Assembly (NCBI RefSeq): GCF_003612555.1
Contig: NZ_RAZF01000005.1
Span: 1 to 64,000, forward strand
Direction: 5' to 3'
Origin: Acutalibacter sp. 1XD8-33
GTDB lineage: Bacteria > Bacillota > Clostridia > Oscillospirales > Acutalibacteraceae
Length of the DNA: 64,000 bases
Numbering within the stretch: the first letter of the stretch is position 1; each line of letters starts with the position of its first letter. The position numbers and the translations under genes are program-made. The notes beneath the pieces were generated by a model. It was not told the origin of the DNA. It saw nothing but the letters and a program-made list of their open reading frames with translations, and ran no database searches. This document shows positions 50,253 to 58,751 of this stretch, one piece after another.

Positions 50253-51236
50253 GTGCCAATGAGAGTAATCATCACTGCTGCCATCGCGGCAGAACAGGAG
50301 GATTATTTTAAGACAACCAACAAAGAGAATCGAACCGAAATCGTCCCGTCCAAAGTGGGCATCAATGAAAATGCCATTATACGGCGCATCTCACTGGTAG
50401 GGATTGTGGGAAATGTGGTTTTGTCCGCCTTCAAGCTGTTTGCCGGGATTGCTGGCAACTCCGGGGCTATGGTATCCGATGCAGTTCACTCCCTTTCTGA
50501 CGTTTTTGCAACATTTATTGCGTTCCTCGGCGTCCGATTGTCCAAAAAAGCGGCGGACAAAGAGCATCCTTATGGGCATGAGCGCTTTGAGTGCGTTGCT
50601 TCGCTGCTACTGGGCGTGATCCTTCTAATCACCGGGCTTGGAATTGGTAAGGCGGGACTTGAAAAAATTTTTGTGGGCAGCTACGGGGCCCTGGCCATTC
50701 CCAGCATGATTGCGCTGGTGGCTGCAATCGTTTCTATCGTATCGAAAGAGGCGATGTATTGGTACACCCGGCACTATGCCAAAGTATTAAACTCCCCGGC
50801 GTTTATGGTGGACGCATGGCATCATAGGTCGGACGCTTTTTCTTCCGTCGGTTCGCTGATCGGCATTGCAGGCGCTATGTTGGGATTCCCCGTTATGGAC
50901 AGCATTGTCAGTGTTGTGATTTGTCTGTTTATCTTGAAGGTTTCTTATGACATTTTGAAGGACGCCATTGTAAAAATGATGGATACCTCGTGCGGAGAAG
51001 ACTATGAAAAAAACTTGACAGCTTATATTGCCGCACAGGAAAATGTGGTACAGGTGGATTTGCTCCATTCCAGAATGTTTGGAAATAAAATATATATCGA
51101 GTTGGAGCTTCAGGTTGATGGCAATTTGCCGCTCCGGGAAGCGCACGCCATTGCGGAACGTATTCACGACAGCGTGGAAGCACATTTTTCCGACATCAAG
51201 CATATTACCATCCATCTAAATCCCGCAATGCTTTGA
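50253..51236 (+). CDS. Cation diffusion facilitator (CDF) metal efflux transporter
   Basis: Six-helix metal/proton antiporter of about 300-327 residues. The CDF metal site is visible in SDAVHSLSDVFATF and, in the fifth helix, VDAWHHRSDAFSS; HPYGHERFE is the family loop motif, and the C-terminal cytosolic domain has the IHD..H pattern. Likely exports Zn, Fe or Mn. The frame opens at GTG 50253 without a ribosome site; AGGAGG at about 50297 is followed by TTTAAG rather than ATG, so the original start may have mutated. It lies in a lower-GC, degraded mobile-element tract but the coding frame itself is intact. Confidence 0.85.
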   Translation: MPMRVIITAAIAAEQEDYFKTTNKENRTEIVPSKVGINENAIIRRISLVGIVGNVVLSAFKLFAGIAGNSGAMVSDAVHSLSDVFATFIAFLGVRLSKKAADKEHPYGHERFECVASLLLGVILLITGLGIGKAGLEKIFVGSYGALAIPSMIALVAAIVSIVSKEAMYWYTRHYAKVLNSPAFMVDAWHHRSDAFSSVGSLIGIAGAMLGFPVMDSIVSVVICLFILKVSYDILKDAIVKMMDTSCGEDYEKNLTAYIAAQENVVQVDLLHSRMFGNKIYIELELQVDGNLPLREAHAIAERIHDSVEAHFSDIKHITIHLNPAML

Positions 51237-51237
51237 A

Positions 51238-51402
51238 TCTGCAAATCGGAGATGTTAAGCAGCTCGGCAGGCTTCAGGCGGTCAGTCGAAGCCTGATTGA
51301 GCATGATGATAAACTCGGAGTTTGCAAGCACTGTCCTTGCGGTATGGCTCTGTAAAAGATCATCAAGGAACGCTCCGATGGATGGAGGCCGTCCCTCTAC
51401 GT
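51238..51402 (-). pseudogene. VirB4-like conjugation ATPase fragment
   Basis: The minus strand encodes about 55 codons resembling the C-terminal region of VirB4/TraE-type conjugation ATPases of integrative elements: IGAFLDDLLQSHTARTVLAN, then SEFIIMLNQASTDR and AELLNISDLQI. The full protein is about 800 residues, so this is a scrap. It marks the tract as a decayed conjugative element. The CDF stop codon lies immediately beside it. Confidence 0.7.
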
Positions 51403-51512
51403 GTGCGCCCGGCGCAGGCGGTTCAACGACTGCACCAACACAAGCGTCTCTGACAGGACACTTTGGCCCCTTTGCTCTGAACTTCGTCGCCAACCTCATC
51501 CAGGCCTCCAAC

Positions 51513-51862
51513 TCCTTCGGTAAAAGTACTTTCATCGAGACGCTGGAGAAAAATCTTCTGCGGGGAGATATGCTCTCTCAGGTGGACCACATCGAACGCC
51601 CCGGCCTCGAAGAGCTAGAAGCCGAGGTTGCCTCCTCCATCACCATGTCCGATGAGGAGTTCATAGCGAAGGCCAGCTACTTCATCCTGAGCCAACAGCT
51701 TCAGGACAAACGCTTCGTGGACTACGAGAAATTCATCCGCAAAATCGTCAAGGATTTCATGGGTTCCGTCGTCACAAACTTTTGTATAAAAATGGGCTTA
51801 CCACCTCGATTCTCTTCAAAAACGGCGTTGAGGTCCGATTTTCTTACAAGGCTCAGGAATAA
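51513..51862 (+). pseudogene. C-terminal remnant of a large serine recombinase, frameshifted
   Basis: A continuous frame reads MSDEEFIAKASYFILSQQLQ (from 51645) then KRFVDYEKFIRKIVKDFMG, the C-terminal pattern of large serine recombinases. A one-base frameshift near 51790 moves into another frame that restores the ending NGLTTSILFKNGVEVRFSY and stops at 51862. The catalytic N-terminal domain is missing. It is the second recombinase relic of the window (the first lies at 53-465). Confidence 0.75.
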
Positions 51863-51863
51863 G

Positions 51864-51902
51864 AAAAAAGCCCGGAAACCGCATGGCTTCTGGGCTTTTC
51901 AG
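51864..51902 (-). terminator. Rho-independent terminator of queA
   Basis: On the minus strand AAAAGCCCAGAAGCC pairs imperfectly with GGTTTCCGGGCTTTT and is followed by a T run. It begins right after the recombinase remnant. Confidence 0.8.
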
Positions 51903-51919
51903 CGTCTCACTGACAGTAT

Positions 51920-52969
51920 TCATTTCAGGTCTCCGATAAACATCGCATCCCCAAAGCTAAAAAAGCGATAACGCTCTTTCACAGCTTCCTGGTAGGCGCG
52001 CAGCACGTTCTCCCGCCCGGCCAGGGCGGAGACCAGCATAATCAGTGTGCTCTCCGGCAGGTGGAAGTTGGTGATGAGCCCGTCCACCCCCTGGAACGTG
52101 TAGCCGGGGTAGATGAAAATGTCCGTCCAGCCGGCGCATTCCCGGAATTTTCCCCCCGGGCAGGGGGCGGACTCGATGGTCCGGCAGCTGGTGGTCCCCA
52201 CCGCGATAACCCGCCCGCCTCTGGCCCTGGTGCGGTTGATGAGCTCCGCCGTCTCCGTCGGCATGTAGTAGTGCTCCGCGTGCATCTTGTGGTCGGCGAT
52301 TCTCTCGGCGCTCACCGGCCGGAAGGTGCCCAAGCCCACATGCAGGGTGACAAAGCCCGTCTCAATCCCCTTTTCCCTCAACCGGTCCAAGAGCTGAGGC
52401 GTAAAGTGAAGCCCCGCGGTAGGTGCGGCGGCGGAGCCCGTCTCCCGGGAATAGATCGTCTGATAGCGCTCCTTGTCCTCCAGCTTCGCCTTGATGTAGG
52501 GCGGCAGGGGCATCTGCCCGATCCGGTCCAGAAGGGAGAAGAACACCCCCTCGTACTGGAATCGCACCAGCCGGTTTCCGTCCTCTTTGACCCCGATGAT
52601 TTCTCCCTTCATCAGTCCTTCGCCAAAGTCAAACCTGGCCCCCTCCCTGGCCCGCTTGCCTGGCTTGCAGAGGGCCTCCCAGGTGTCGCCGCCCTTGTTC
52701 TCCAAAAGCAGAAACTCCACATGGGCGCCGGTGCCCTCCTTCACCCCGTAGATCCTGGCGGGCATGACCCGGGAGTCGTTGAGGATCAGGCAGTCCTCCG
52801 GACGGAGCAGGTCCACAATATCGGTAAAGCGCCGGTGGGAAATTCTGCCGCTGGACTTGTCCAGAACCATCAGCCGGGAAGCGTCTCTGGGCTCTATGGG
52901 CGTTTGGGCAATCAGTTCCTGGGGCAGGTCATAATAAAAATCGCTGGTTTTCATCGAAGTTGGCCCCAT
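51920..52969 (-). CDS. queA: S-adenosylmethionine:tRNA ribosyltransferase-isomerase
   Basis: Queuosine biosynthesis: transfers and isomerises the ribosyl part of AdoMet onto 7-aminomethyl-7-deazaguanine at the tRNA wobble base. The 349-residue protein shows [34 protein letters not shown], the [10 protein letters not shown] segment and [17 protein letters not shown], all typical. AGGAGAG supports the ATG at 52969; a later ATG at 52954 is possible. Its promoter overlaps that of the divergent asd operon. No other queuosine gene is in the window. Confidence 0.93.
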   Translation of the reverse strand: MGPTSMKTSDFYYDLPQELIAQTPIEPRDASRLMVLDKSSGRISHRRFTDIVDLLRPEDCLILNDSRVMPARIYGVKEGTGAHVEFLLLENKGGDTWEALCKPGKRAREGARFDFGEGLMKGEIIGVKEDGNRLVRFQYEGVFFSLLDRIGQMPLPPYIKAKLEDKERYQTIYSRETGSAAAPTAGLHFTPQLLDRLREKGIETGFVTLHVGLGTFRPVSAERIADHKMHAEHYYMPTETAELINRTRARGGRVIAVGTTSCRTIESAPCPGGKFRECAGWTDIFIYPGYTFQGVDGLITNFHLPESTLIMLVSALAGRENVLRAYQEAVKERYRFFSFGDAMFIGDLK

Positions 52970-52998
52970 GAAATTCACTCTCCTTCTGAAAAAATCAT

Positions 52999-53026
52999 AG
53001 TATATGCAGGCCGAAAAAATTGACAA
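52999..53026 (-). promoter_or_regulatory. Sigma-A promoter of queA
   Basis: On the minus strand TTGTCA (53021-53026), a 16-nt spacer and TATACT (52999-53004). Its -35 box overlaps that of the divergent asd promoter. Confidence 0.65.
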
Positions 53027-53048
53027 GCGGCGTAGACTAGGGTATAAT
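53020..53048 (+). promoter_or_regulatory. Perfect consensus sigma-A promoter of the asd-dapA-dapB-ACT operon
   Basis: TTGACA at 53020-53025, a 17-nt spacer and TATAAT at 53043-53048, 93 nt before the asd start codon. The leader is too short for a lysine riboswitch, and none was seen. Confidence 0.88.
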
Positions 53049-53140
53049 AAACGAAATCAAACTGGTTCTTATTATAGTGGAAAACAAGACTGTTTTCAAC
53101 CGTTTTCTGCTGGAAGTCTCTTTTGGAAAGGATTTTGAAC

Positions 53141-54220
53141 ATGCAAAAATATCGTGTAGGGATTATCGGATGCACCGGCATGGTGGGCCAGCGTTTTGCC
53201 ACTTTGCTGGAGGAGCACCCTTGGTTCGAGGTCAAAGCCCTGGCTGCCAGCGCTAGGTCAGCGGGAAGGACTTATATAGAAGCCGTGGCGGGCCGCTGGG
53301 CCATGCCCACCCCCGTCCCGGCCAACATGGCGGAGCTCCCGGTTTATGACGCCCAAGCCGATATGGAAAAGATCGTCTCCCTGGTGGACTTTGTGTTCTG
53401 CGCCGTCAATATGAAGTCCGAGGAGATCACCGCCCTGGAGGAGGCCTACGCCAAGCGGGAGTGCCCCGTGATCTCCAACAACAAGCAGCACCGGGGGGAT
53501 CCCGACGTGCCCATGATCGTGCCGGAGCTGAACGCGGACCATCACCAGGTCATCGCCCACCAGCGGCAGCGCCTGGGCACCAAGAAAGGCTTTATCGCGG
53601 TAAAATCCAACTGCTCCTTACAGAGCTACGTGCCCGCCCTGCATCCCCTGCTGGACCTGGGCGTGACCAAGGTGCTGGCCTGCACCTATCAGGCCATTTC
53701 TGGCGCGAGCAAGACCTTCGAGACCATGCCGGAGATCGTGGACAATGTGATCCCCTACATCGGCGGCGAGGAGGAGAAGTCCGAGCAGGAGCCCATGAAG
53801 ATCTGGGGCCATGTGGAAAACGGCGTGATCGTCAACGCCACCGCCCCCTCCATCACCTCTCAGTGCCTGCGGGTGCCTGTTTCCGACGGCCATATGGCGG
53901 CGGTGTTCTTCTCTTTGGAAAACAAGGTGGGCGTGGAGGAGATCATCCGGCGCTGGAAAGAATTTAAGGGGCCTGCCCAAGATCTGGACCTGCCCAGCGC
54001 ACCCAAGCAGTTCATCCACTATTTCCAGGAGGATAACCGGCCCCAGCCCAAGCTGGACCGGGACCTGGAGGGCGGTATGGCTATTTCTGCGGGCAGGCTT
54101 CGTCCCGATACCCAGTATGACTATAAATTCGTGTGTCTGTCCCACAATACCCTGCGGGGCGCGGCCGGCGGCGGGGTTCTGATGGCGGAGCTTCTGTGCA
54201 AGCTTGGCTATTTTGACTGA
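53141..54220 (+). CDS. asd: Aspartate-semialdehyde dehydrogenase (archaeal/fungal-type)
   Basis: Second step of the aspartate pathway: reduces aspartyl phosphate to the semialdehyde with NADPH. 359 residues. N-terminal Rossmann motif GIIGCTGMVGQRF; catalytic Cys158 in AVKSNCSLQS; SDGHMAAVFF carries the active-site His; the family's longer NNKQHRGDPDVP segment marks the archaeal/fungal-type Asd. A TTG frame extension exists upstream (53123) but GGAAAGGATTTTG precedes the ATG at 53141. First gene of the DAP/lysine operon. Confidence 0.93.
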   Translation: MQKYRVGIIGCTGMVGQRFATLLEEHPWFEVKALAASARSAGRTYIEAVAGRWAMPTPVPANMAELPVYDAQADMEKIVSLVDFVFCAVNMKSEEITALEEAYAKRECPVISNNKQHRGDPDVPMIVPELNADHHQVIAHQRQRLGTKKGFIAVKSNCSLQSYVPALHPLLDLGVTKVLACTYQAISGASKTFETMPEIVDNVIPYIGGEEEKSEQEPMKIWGHVENGVIVNATAPSITSQCLRVPVSDGHMAAVFFSLENKVGVEEIIRRWKEFKGPAQDLDLPSAPKQFIHYFQEDNRPQPKLDRDLEGGMAISAGRLRPDTQYDYKFVCLSHNTLRGAAGGGVLMAELLCKLGYFD

Positions 54221-54264
54221 GGCCGGCCAAACTCTTTCACTCTGATTTCGGGAGGAATTTCTTG

Positions 54265-55164
54265 ATGAAGAATACCATTTTTACCGGCGTAGGCACCGCG
54301 CTTGCCACCCCTTTTGACCAGCGGGGCGAAATTGCCTGGGATGAACTGGAAAAGTTGGTCGAAATGCAGGTTTCCGGCGGCGCCGACGCGGTTATAGCCT
54401 GCGGCACCACCGGTGAGGCCGCCACCATGAGCAGCGAGGAGCATCTGAAAACCATCGCCTTTATTGTGGAAAAGGTCAAAGGCCGCATTCCTATTATTGC
54501 CGGAACCGGCAGCAACGACACCCGCTTCTGTGTGGACCTCTCTCTGGAAGCCAAGGCCTTGGGCGTGGAAGGGCTGCTCTTGGTGACGCCCTACTACAAC
54601 AAAACCTCCCAGAAAGGCCTGATCGAGAGCTTTGACTACATTGCAGACTGTGTAGAGATGCCCTGTATTCTCTATAACGTACCCAGCCGCACGGGCTGCA
54701 ATATTCTGCCGGCCACCTATCGGGAACTTGCCAAAAACCCCTATATCGTGGCGACCAAGGAGGCTAACGGAGACACTGCCTCTGTGGCCCGCACCATTGC
54801 CCTCTGCGGGGACGATCTGGCAGTATATTCCGGAGAGGATAATCAAGTGCTGCCAATCACCGCTCTGGGTGGCAAAGGCGTGATCTCCGTGTTCTCCAAC
54901 GTGCTGCCCAGTATCATGCACGATCTGGCGGTTTCCACCCTGGAAGGCCGTCTGGACGAGGCCCGGACTCTGAACAACCAGTATATCGACCTGATGGACG
55001 GCTTCTTCATGGACGTAAACCCCATCCCGGTAAAAGAGGCTCTATGGCAGATGGGCATTATCTCTACCAACCTGTGCCGGATGCCCCTGACCACCATGCC
55101 GGAGGAAAAGCGCGCCGCCATGACAGCTCTGTTGAAAAAGCACGAGCTGCTTGCGGAGAAATAG
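54265..55164 (+). CDS. dapA: 4-hydroxy-tetrahydrodipicolinate synthase
   Basis: Condenses pyruvate with aspartate semialdehyde to start the lysine branch. 299 residues forming a TIM barrel. Schiff-base Lys165 in IVATKEANGD, Tyr137 in LYNVPSRTG and the substrate loop CGTTGEAATM are all intact. GGGAGGAATTTC precedes the TTG/ATG pair; I use the ATG at 54265. It lies 44 nt after asd and ahead of dapB. Confidence 0.95.
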   Translation: MKNTIFTGVGTALATPFDQRGEIAWDELEKLVEMQVSGGADAVIACGTTGEAATMSSEEHLKTIAFIVEKVKGRIPIIAGTGSNDTRFCVDLSLEAKALGVEGLLLVTPYYNKTSQKGLIESFDYIADCVEMPCILYNVPSRTGCNILPATYRELAKNPYIVATKEANGDTASVARTIALCGDDLAVYSGEDNQVLPITALGGKGVISVFSNVLPSIMHDLAVSTLEGRLDEARTLNNQYIDLMDGFFMDVNPIPVKEALWQMGIISTNLCRMPLTTMPEEKRAAMTALLKKHELLAEK

Positions 55165-55218
55165 AAGCAGAGGATTCTCAATGTGTACCGATAGGATTTG
55201 ACCCAAGTTTTTCGGGGG

Positions 55219-55261
55219 AATTGGGCTGACGGCAAAATTTTATGACGCGGTCAGCCCAATT
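55219..55261. terminator. Hairpin between dapA and dapB
   Basis: Perfect 12-bp stem AATTGGGCTGAC / GTCAGCCCAATT with a 19-nt loop. No strong T run follows on the plus strand. It may attenuate or process the operon messenger RNA between dapA and dapB. Confidence 0.5.
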
Positions 55262-55330
55262 TGCCGATAATAGAGATGGGGCCGCCCTTGGTGCATGTTC
55301 TCAATCAAAGGAAAGCGTGAGGAATGTGAA

Positions 55331-56095
55331 ATGGTAAGACTGTTGCTCTGCGGCTGTGCCGGAAAAATGGGCGCGGCTGTCCGCAGCTTTGTGAATGAAC
55401 GGGAAGATTGCCAGATCACGGCCGGAGTTGATATCTTTGGCGGCGACCTGGAATTTCCTGTATACAAAAATATTGCCGAAGTGACGGAGTCCGTGGACGT
55501 TGTGGTGGATTTTTCCCACCCCAGCGCCCTCTTTCCCATTCTGGACTATTGCCGGGCCCATCCCGGCACCGCCGCCGTGCTGTGCACAACGGGATATACC
55601 CCTGAGCAAACCGAGGAAGTGAAATCCGCCGCCCAGGAATTGCCGGTGTTCTACTCCCGGAATATGTCTTTGGGAATCAATCTGCTGATGGAGCTGGCGA
55701 AAAAGGCGGAAGCCGTGCTGGGGGTGGATTTTGACGTGGAAATCGTTGAGGCCCACCACAACCAGAAAATCGACGCCCCCAGCGGCACTGCTCTCATGCT
55801 GGCCGACGCGGTCAATGAGGTTCGGGGCAACAATATGAAATATACCTATGACCGGCATTCTCAGCGAAAGAAACGAGAGCGCTCGCAGCTGGGAATCCAT
55901 TCCATACGGGGGGGAACCATCGTAGGGGAGCATCAGGTAATTTTTGCCGGCCGCCATGAGGTAATCAGCCTCTCCCACTCTGCCCAGTCCAAAGAACTGT
56001 TCGCCGCCGGAGCCGTGAACGCCGCTGTATTTATGGCCGGACGCAAGGCCGGCCTATACGATATGTCCCATCTGATTGAGGACAAAAAGGACTAG
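55331..56095 (+). CDS. dapB: 4-hydroxy-tetrahydrodipicolinate reductase
   Basis: NAD(P)H-dependent second step of the DAP pathway, 254 residues. Nucleotide-binding GCAGKMGAAV replaces the usual GxxGRMG; VVVDFSHPSA, catalytic His in EAHHNQKIDAPSGTA, and the C-terminal LSHSAQSKELFAAGAV are as expected. The frame opens at 55295, but GAGGAATGTGAA and homologous length support the ATG at 55331. It shares the operon with asd, dapA and the ACT protein. Confidence 0.94.
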   Translation: MVRLLLCGCAGKMGAAVRSFVNEREDCQITAGVDIFGGDLEFPVYKNIAEVTESVDVVVDFSHPSALFPILDYCRAHPGTAAVLCTTGYTPEQTEEVKSAAQELPVFYSRNMSLGINLLMELAKKAEAVLGVDFDVEIVEAHHNQKIDAPSGTALMLADAVNEVRGNNMKYTYDRHSQRKKRERSQLGIHSIRGGTIVGEHQVIFAGRHEVISLSHSAQSKELFAAGAVNAAVFMAGRKAGLYDMSHLIEDKKD

Positions 56096-56137
56096 CCGGA
56101 CGGGTTTGCTTATCTGAAAGAAAGGAAGGTGCCCGCA

Positions 56138-56599
56138 ATGAGCACAAGCACTGTCATCAGCACCGTGGACAATATCACCCTGGTAACCTTGGTTGGCTTT
56201 CCGGCCCAGGTAGATTCCATCGCGAAGATTTTCGATTCTATTGCTCAGTACCACATCAATATTGATATGATCTCCATGGCGCCCACCCATGGCGCGTTTA
56301 CCGGCCTGTCCTTTACCATCTCGGATAACGACCTGGTGGACGTATTGGCGTTTACCACCCAGTTAAAAAAGGAAACTGACGTAAACGTAATCGTCAGTTC
56401 CGTAAACCACAAAATCTCCATTTATGATCCGGCCATGAAGAACACGCCAGGGATTGCGGCAAAGGTTTTCAGCGCGATCGCCGGAACCAAAGCGGACCTG
56501 CGGCTGATCACTACCTCGGAGGTGGAAATTTCCCTGCTGGTAACCGAAGCGGATTTTGACACGGTGCTTTCCGCAATTGAACAGGCAATGGCCGGTTAG
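56138..56599 (+). CDS. ACT-domain protein, probably aspartate-kinase regulatory-like
   Basis: A 153-residue protein with two tandem ACT-like segments: NITLVTLVGFPAQVDSIAKI at the start and GIAAKVFSAIAGTKADLRLI at about 100-125. The layout resembles the regulatory C-terminus of aspartate kinase without the kinase domain. In the DAP operon it could bind lysine or threonine and modulate a pathway enzyme, an inference from context. GGAAGGTG precedes the ATG at 56138. No aspartate kinase gene lies in the window. Confidence 0.8.
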   Translation: MSTSTVISTVDNITLVTLVGFPAQVDSIAKIFDSIAQYHINIDMISMAPTHGAFTGLSFTISDNDLVDVLAFTTQLKKETDVNVIVSSVNHKISIYDPAMKNTPGIAAKVFSAIAGTKADLRLITTSEVEISLLVTEADFDTVLSAIEQAMAG

Positions 56600-56624
56600 C
56601 CAAAACACTTCCTAGAGAACAGGA

Positions 56625-56658
56625 TAAAAAAGAGGGCCGCCCCTGGGGGAGGCCCTCT
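56625..56658 (-). terminator. Terminator downstream of the MFS pseudogene
   Basis: AGAGGGCC/GGCCCTCT stem (56631-56638 and 56651-56658). On the minus strand the hairpin is followed by TTTTTT. On the plus strand it could also stop the dap operon. Confidence 0.8.
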
Positions 56659-56660
56659 GG

Positions 56661-57750
56661 CTATTTCTTCCCGCCGACGGTACGATTCAAAAGCTCTGTC
56701 ATCGCCAGCATCAGCCCGGCAAAAATCATCAAATAAAACGGGTACAGTCCCACGCTTATATGCTGGGCGATAACCCCAAACAATGGCGGCATCAGGGTCG
56801 TGCCCATGTAGGCGCTGGCCATCTGTATTCCCACCAGTGCCTGAGAATTTTCCTTGCCGAAATTGCTGGGAGTCGCGTAAATAATGCAGGGATATACCGG
56901 CGCGGCCCCCAGGCCCACCACTACCAGCCCCGCCAGAGCCACCGCGTTGATTGGCGCCAGCACCATCGCTATGCCCGCAAACATAAGGGCTATGCCAACG
57001 CGGATCATGTTCCTGTCCCCAAAGCGGTCGGCAATGAATCCATTTGCAACACGCCCCACTGTCTCGCCGATATAAAAGAGCGCGGTAAACTGAGCGGCAG
57101 TTTCAGCGTCTACCCAGCATCACAAAGGGCACGCCGGGAATTTTCACAGCCTTTGGCAGAGGTACGTCGGAGGCCTCTTCCCCGGAATCGTCGGCGGAGC
57201 GCTTCCAGAGGGGCAGTGCCGCAAACAGGATGACTGTCAGAACAACCTGCATGATGGACACGCTGCGGTACCCGGCCTGCCAGCCCAGCCCGCCGGTGAG
57301 ACAAGCGCTCATGATGTATGGACTGATGGTGACGCCCACGCCCCAAAAAGCGTGGAGCCAACTCATATGCCGGGAGGAATAATGGATGGCCACATAGTTA
57401 TTCAGAGCCGCGTCCACCGCCCCGGCCCCCAGGCCATAGGGCACAGCCCAGAAACAGAGCGGCACAAAGCTGTTTGACACGGAAAACCCAAAGAGTGCCG
57501 CCGCAGTCATCCCCACGCTGACTGCCGTGACCAGGCCGGGGCCGAGTCTATGGATCAGGCGGTTGGAGAGCAGGCTGGAAATAATGGTTCCAATTGCGAT
57601 AATCATGGAGATAATGCCTGCGTAAGAAATTGGCGCGCCCAACTCCAGGCGCATGACGGGCCATGCGGAGCCCAGCAGGGAATCGGGCAGGCCCAGGCTG
57701 ATGAAAGCCATGTAGATGATCGCCAATAAAAGGGAAACCATAGAACACAC
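56661..57750 (-). pseudogene. MFS transporter, inactivated by internal deletion and frameshift
   Basis: Two separate frames make one major facilitator. The N-terminal half (57103-57750) has six membrane helices and ends IPGVPFVMLG before a frame change; the C-terminal half (56661-57090) starts at VDAETAAQFTALFYIGETVG and continues with five helices. At the junction part of helix 7 (about 25-30 residues) is absent, so it is a deletion plus frame change rather than a simple error. It sits divergently beside an AraC-type gene that is also broken. Substrate unknown. Confidence 0.8.
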
Positions 57751-57790
57751 ACTCCTGTATTTTTAGAATTTTAGAGAGGGAGCAGTTCAT

Positions 57791-58628
57791 TTATAACTCC
57801 GCGAACTTTCCCGTTTATATTGGCAAAGGGAAAATCTCTGATTTCCCAAACTATGCCGCCCTATGCCATTGGCATGACGATCTGGAGTTCAGTGTTCTGC
57901 TTTCCGGAAACATGGAGTATAACGTCAATGGCGAGGTCGTAAAAATTCAGGAGGGAGAGGGCATATTTATCAATACCCGGCAGCTGCACTATAACTATTC
58001 TCAGAGCAAAAAGGACTGCCGGTATCTTTGTGTTCTTGTGCACCCCATGCTACTGTGCACATCGCCGCTGGTGGAACAGGATTATGTAGCCCCGCTTCTG
58101 ACAAACCACGCATACCCATATCAGGCGCTTCGATCAGACTCTGTTTGGGGGCAGAAAATATGCCGGAATCTCAAAAAGATAGATGAGTGCCGCGACAATC
58201 CTCTTCTGATTCAGGCGGCTTTCTTTTAAATATGGTCCCAACTATATCAAAATGCCCCACAACCCGCGAGTAAGCCAAAGCTGCGCAGCCGAAATCTGGG
58301 TATTCTTCAGGAAATGATCGTGTATGTCCAAAAGAACTACCAGCAGAAGCTGACTCTGGAGGATATCTCCCAGACAGGAAGCGTGAGCAAAACCACCTGC
58401 CACAATATTTTCTCCAAATATGTGAATCAGAGCCCAAACGCGTACCTTACCGAGTACCGCCTGCGCAACGGCATGGAGCTGCTGCGCACCACTGACATGA
58501 CGGTGACGGAAATCGCCTTCGAGGTCGGATTCAGCGGCCCCAGCTACTTTAGTGAAAGTTTCCGAAAAATATTTGGAATGAGCCCTTTAGAATACAGGCG
58601 GAGGAACAAGCGGGAAGGATTGCTATAG
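57791..58628 (+). pseudogene. AraC-family regulator split by an in-frame TAA
   Basis: A cupin-type N-terminus (NSANFPVYIGKGKISDFPNY, then HWHDDLEFSVLLSGNMEYNV) continues in the same frame into an AraC helix-turn-helix (LTLEDISQTGSVSKTTCHNI, later FEVGFSGPSYFSESFRKIFG). A single TAA at 58227-58229 interrupts it, with codons before and after fully in frame, so one base change would restore it. No start codon was found before the cupin region. It is probably the local regulator of the divergent MFS gene, which is also dead. Confidence 0.85.
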
Positions 58629-58751
58629 GCTCACAAATAATCTTGAATGCGCCCTTCACCTTTTAGCTATATACTGAGAACGGAAAAGGAGAAGGAAGCA
58701 CGGAGGGCGGGATTGTATGGAGTACTTTCGGAGCTTTCCCTCGTCATCGAT

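Noticed and set aside
53049-53140. Lysine riboswitch upstream of asd
   Set aside because: The transcript leader is under 100 nt and shows none of the conserved core.
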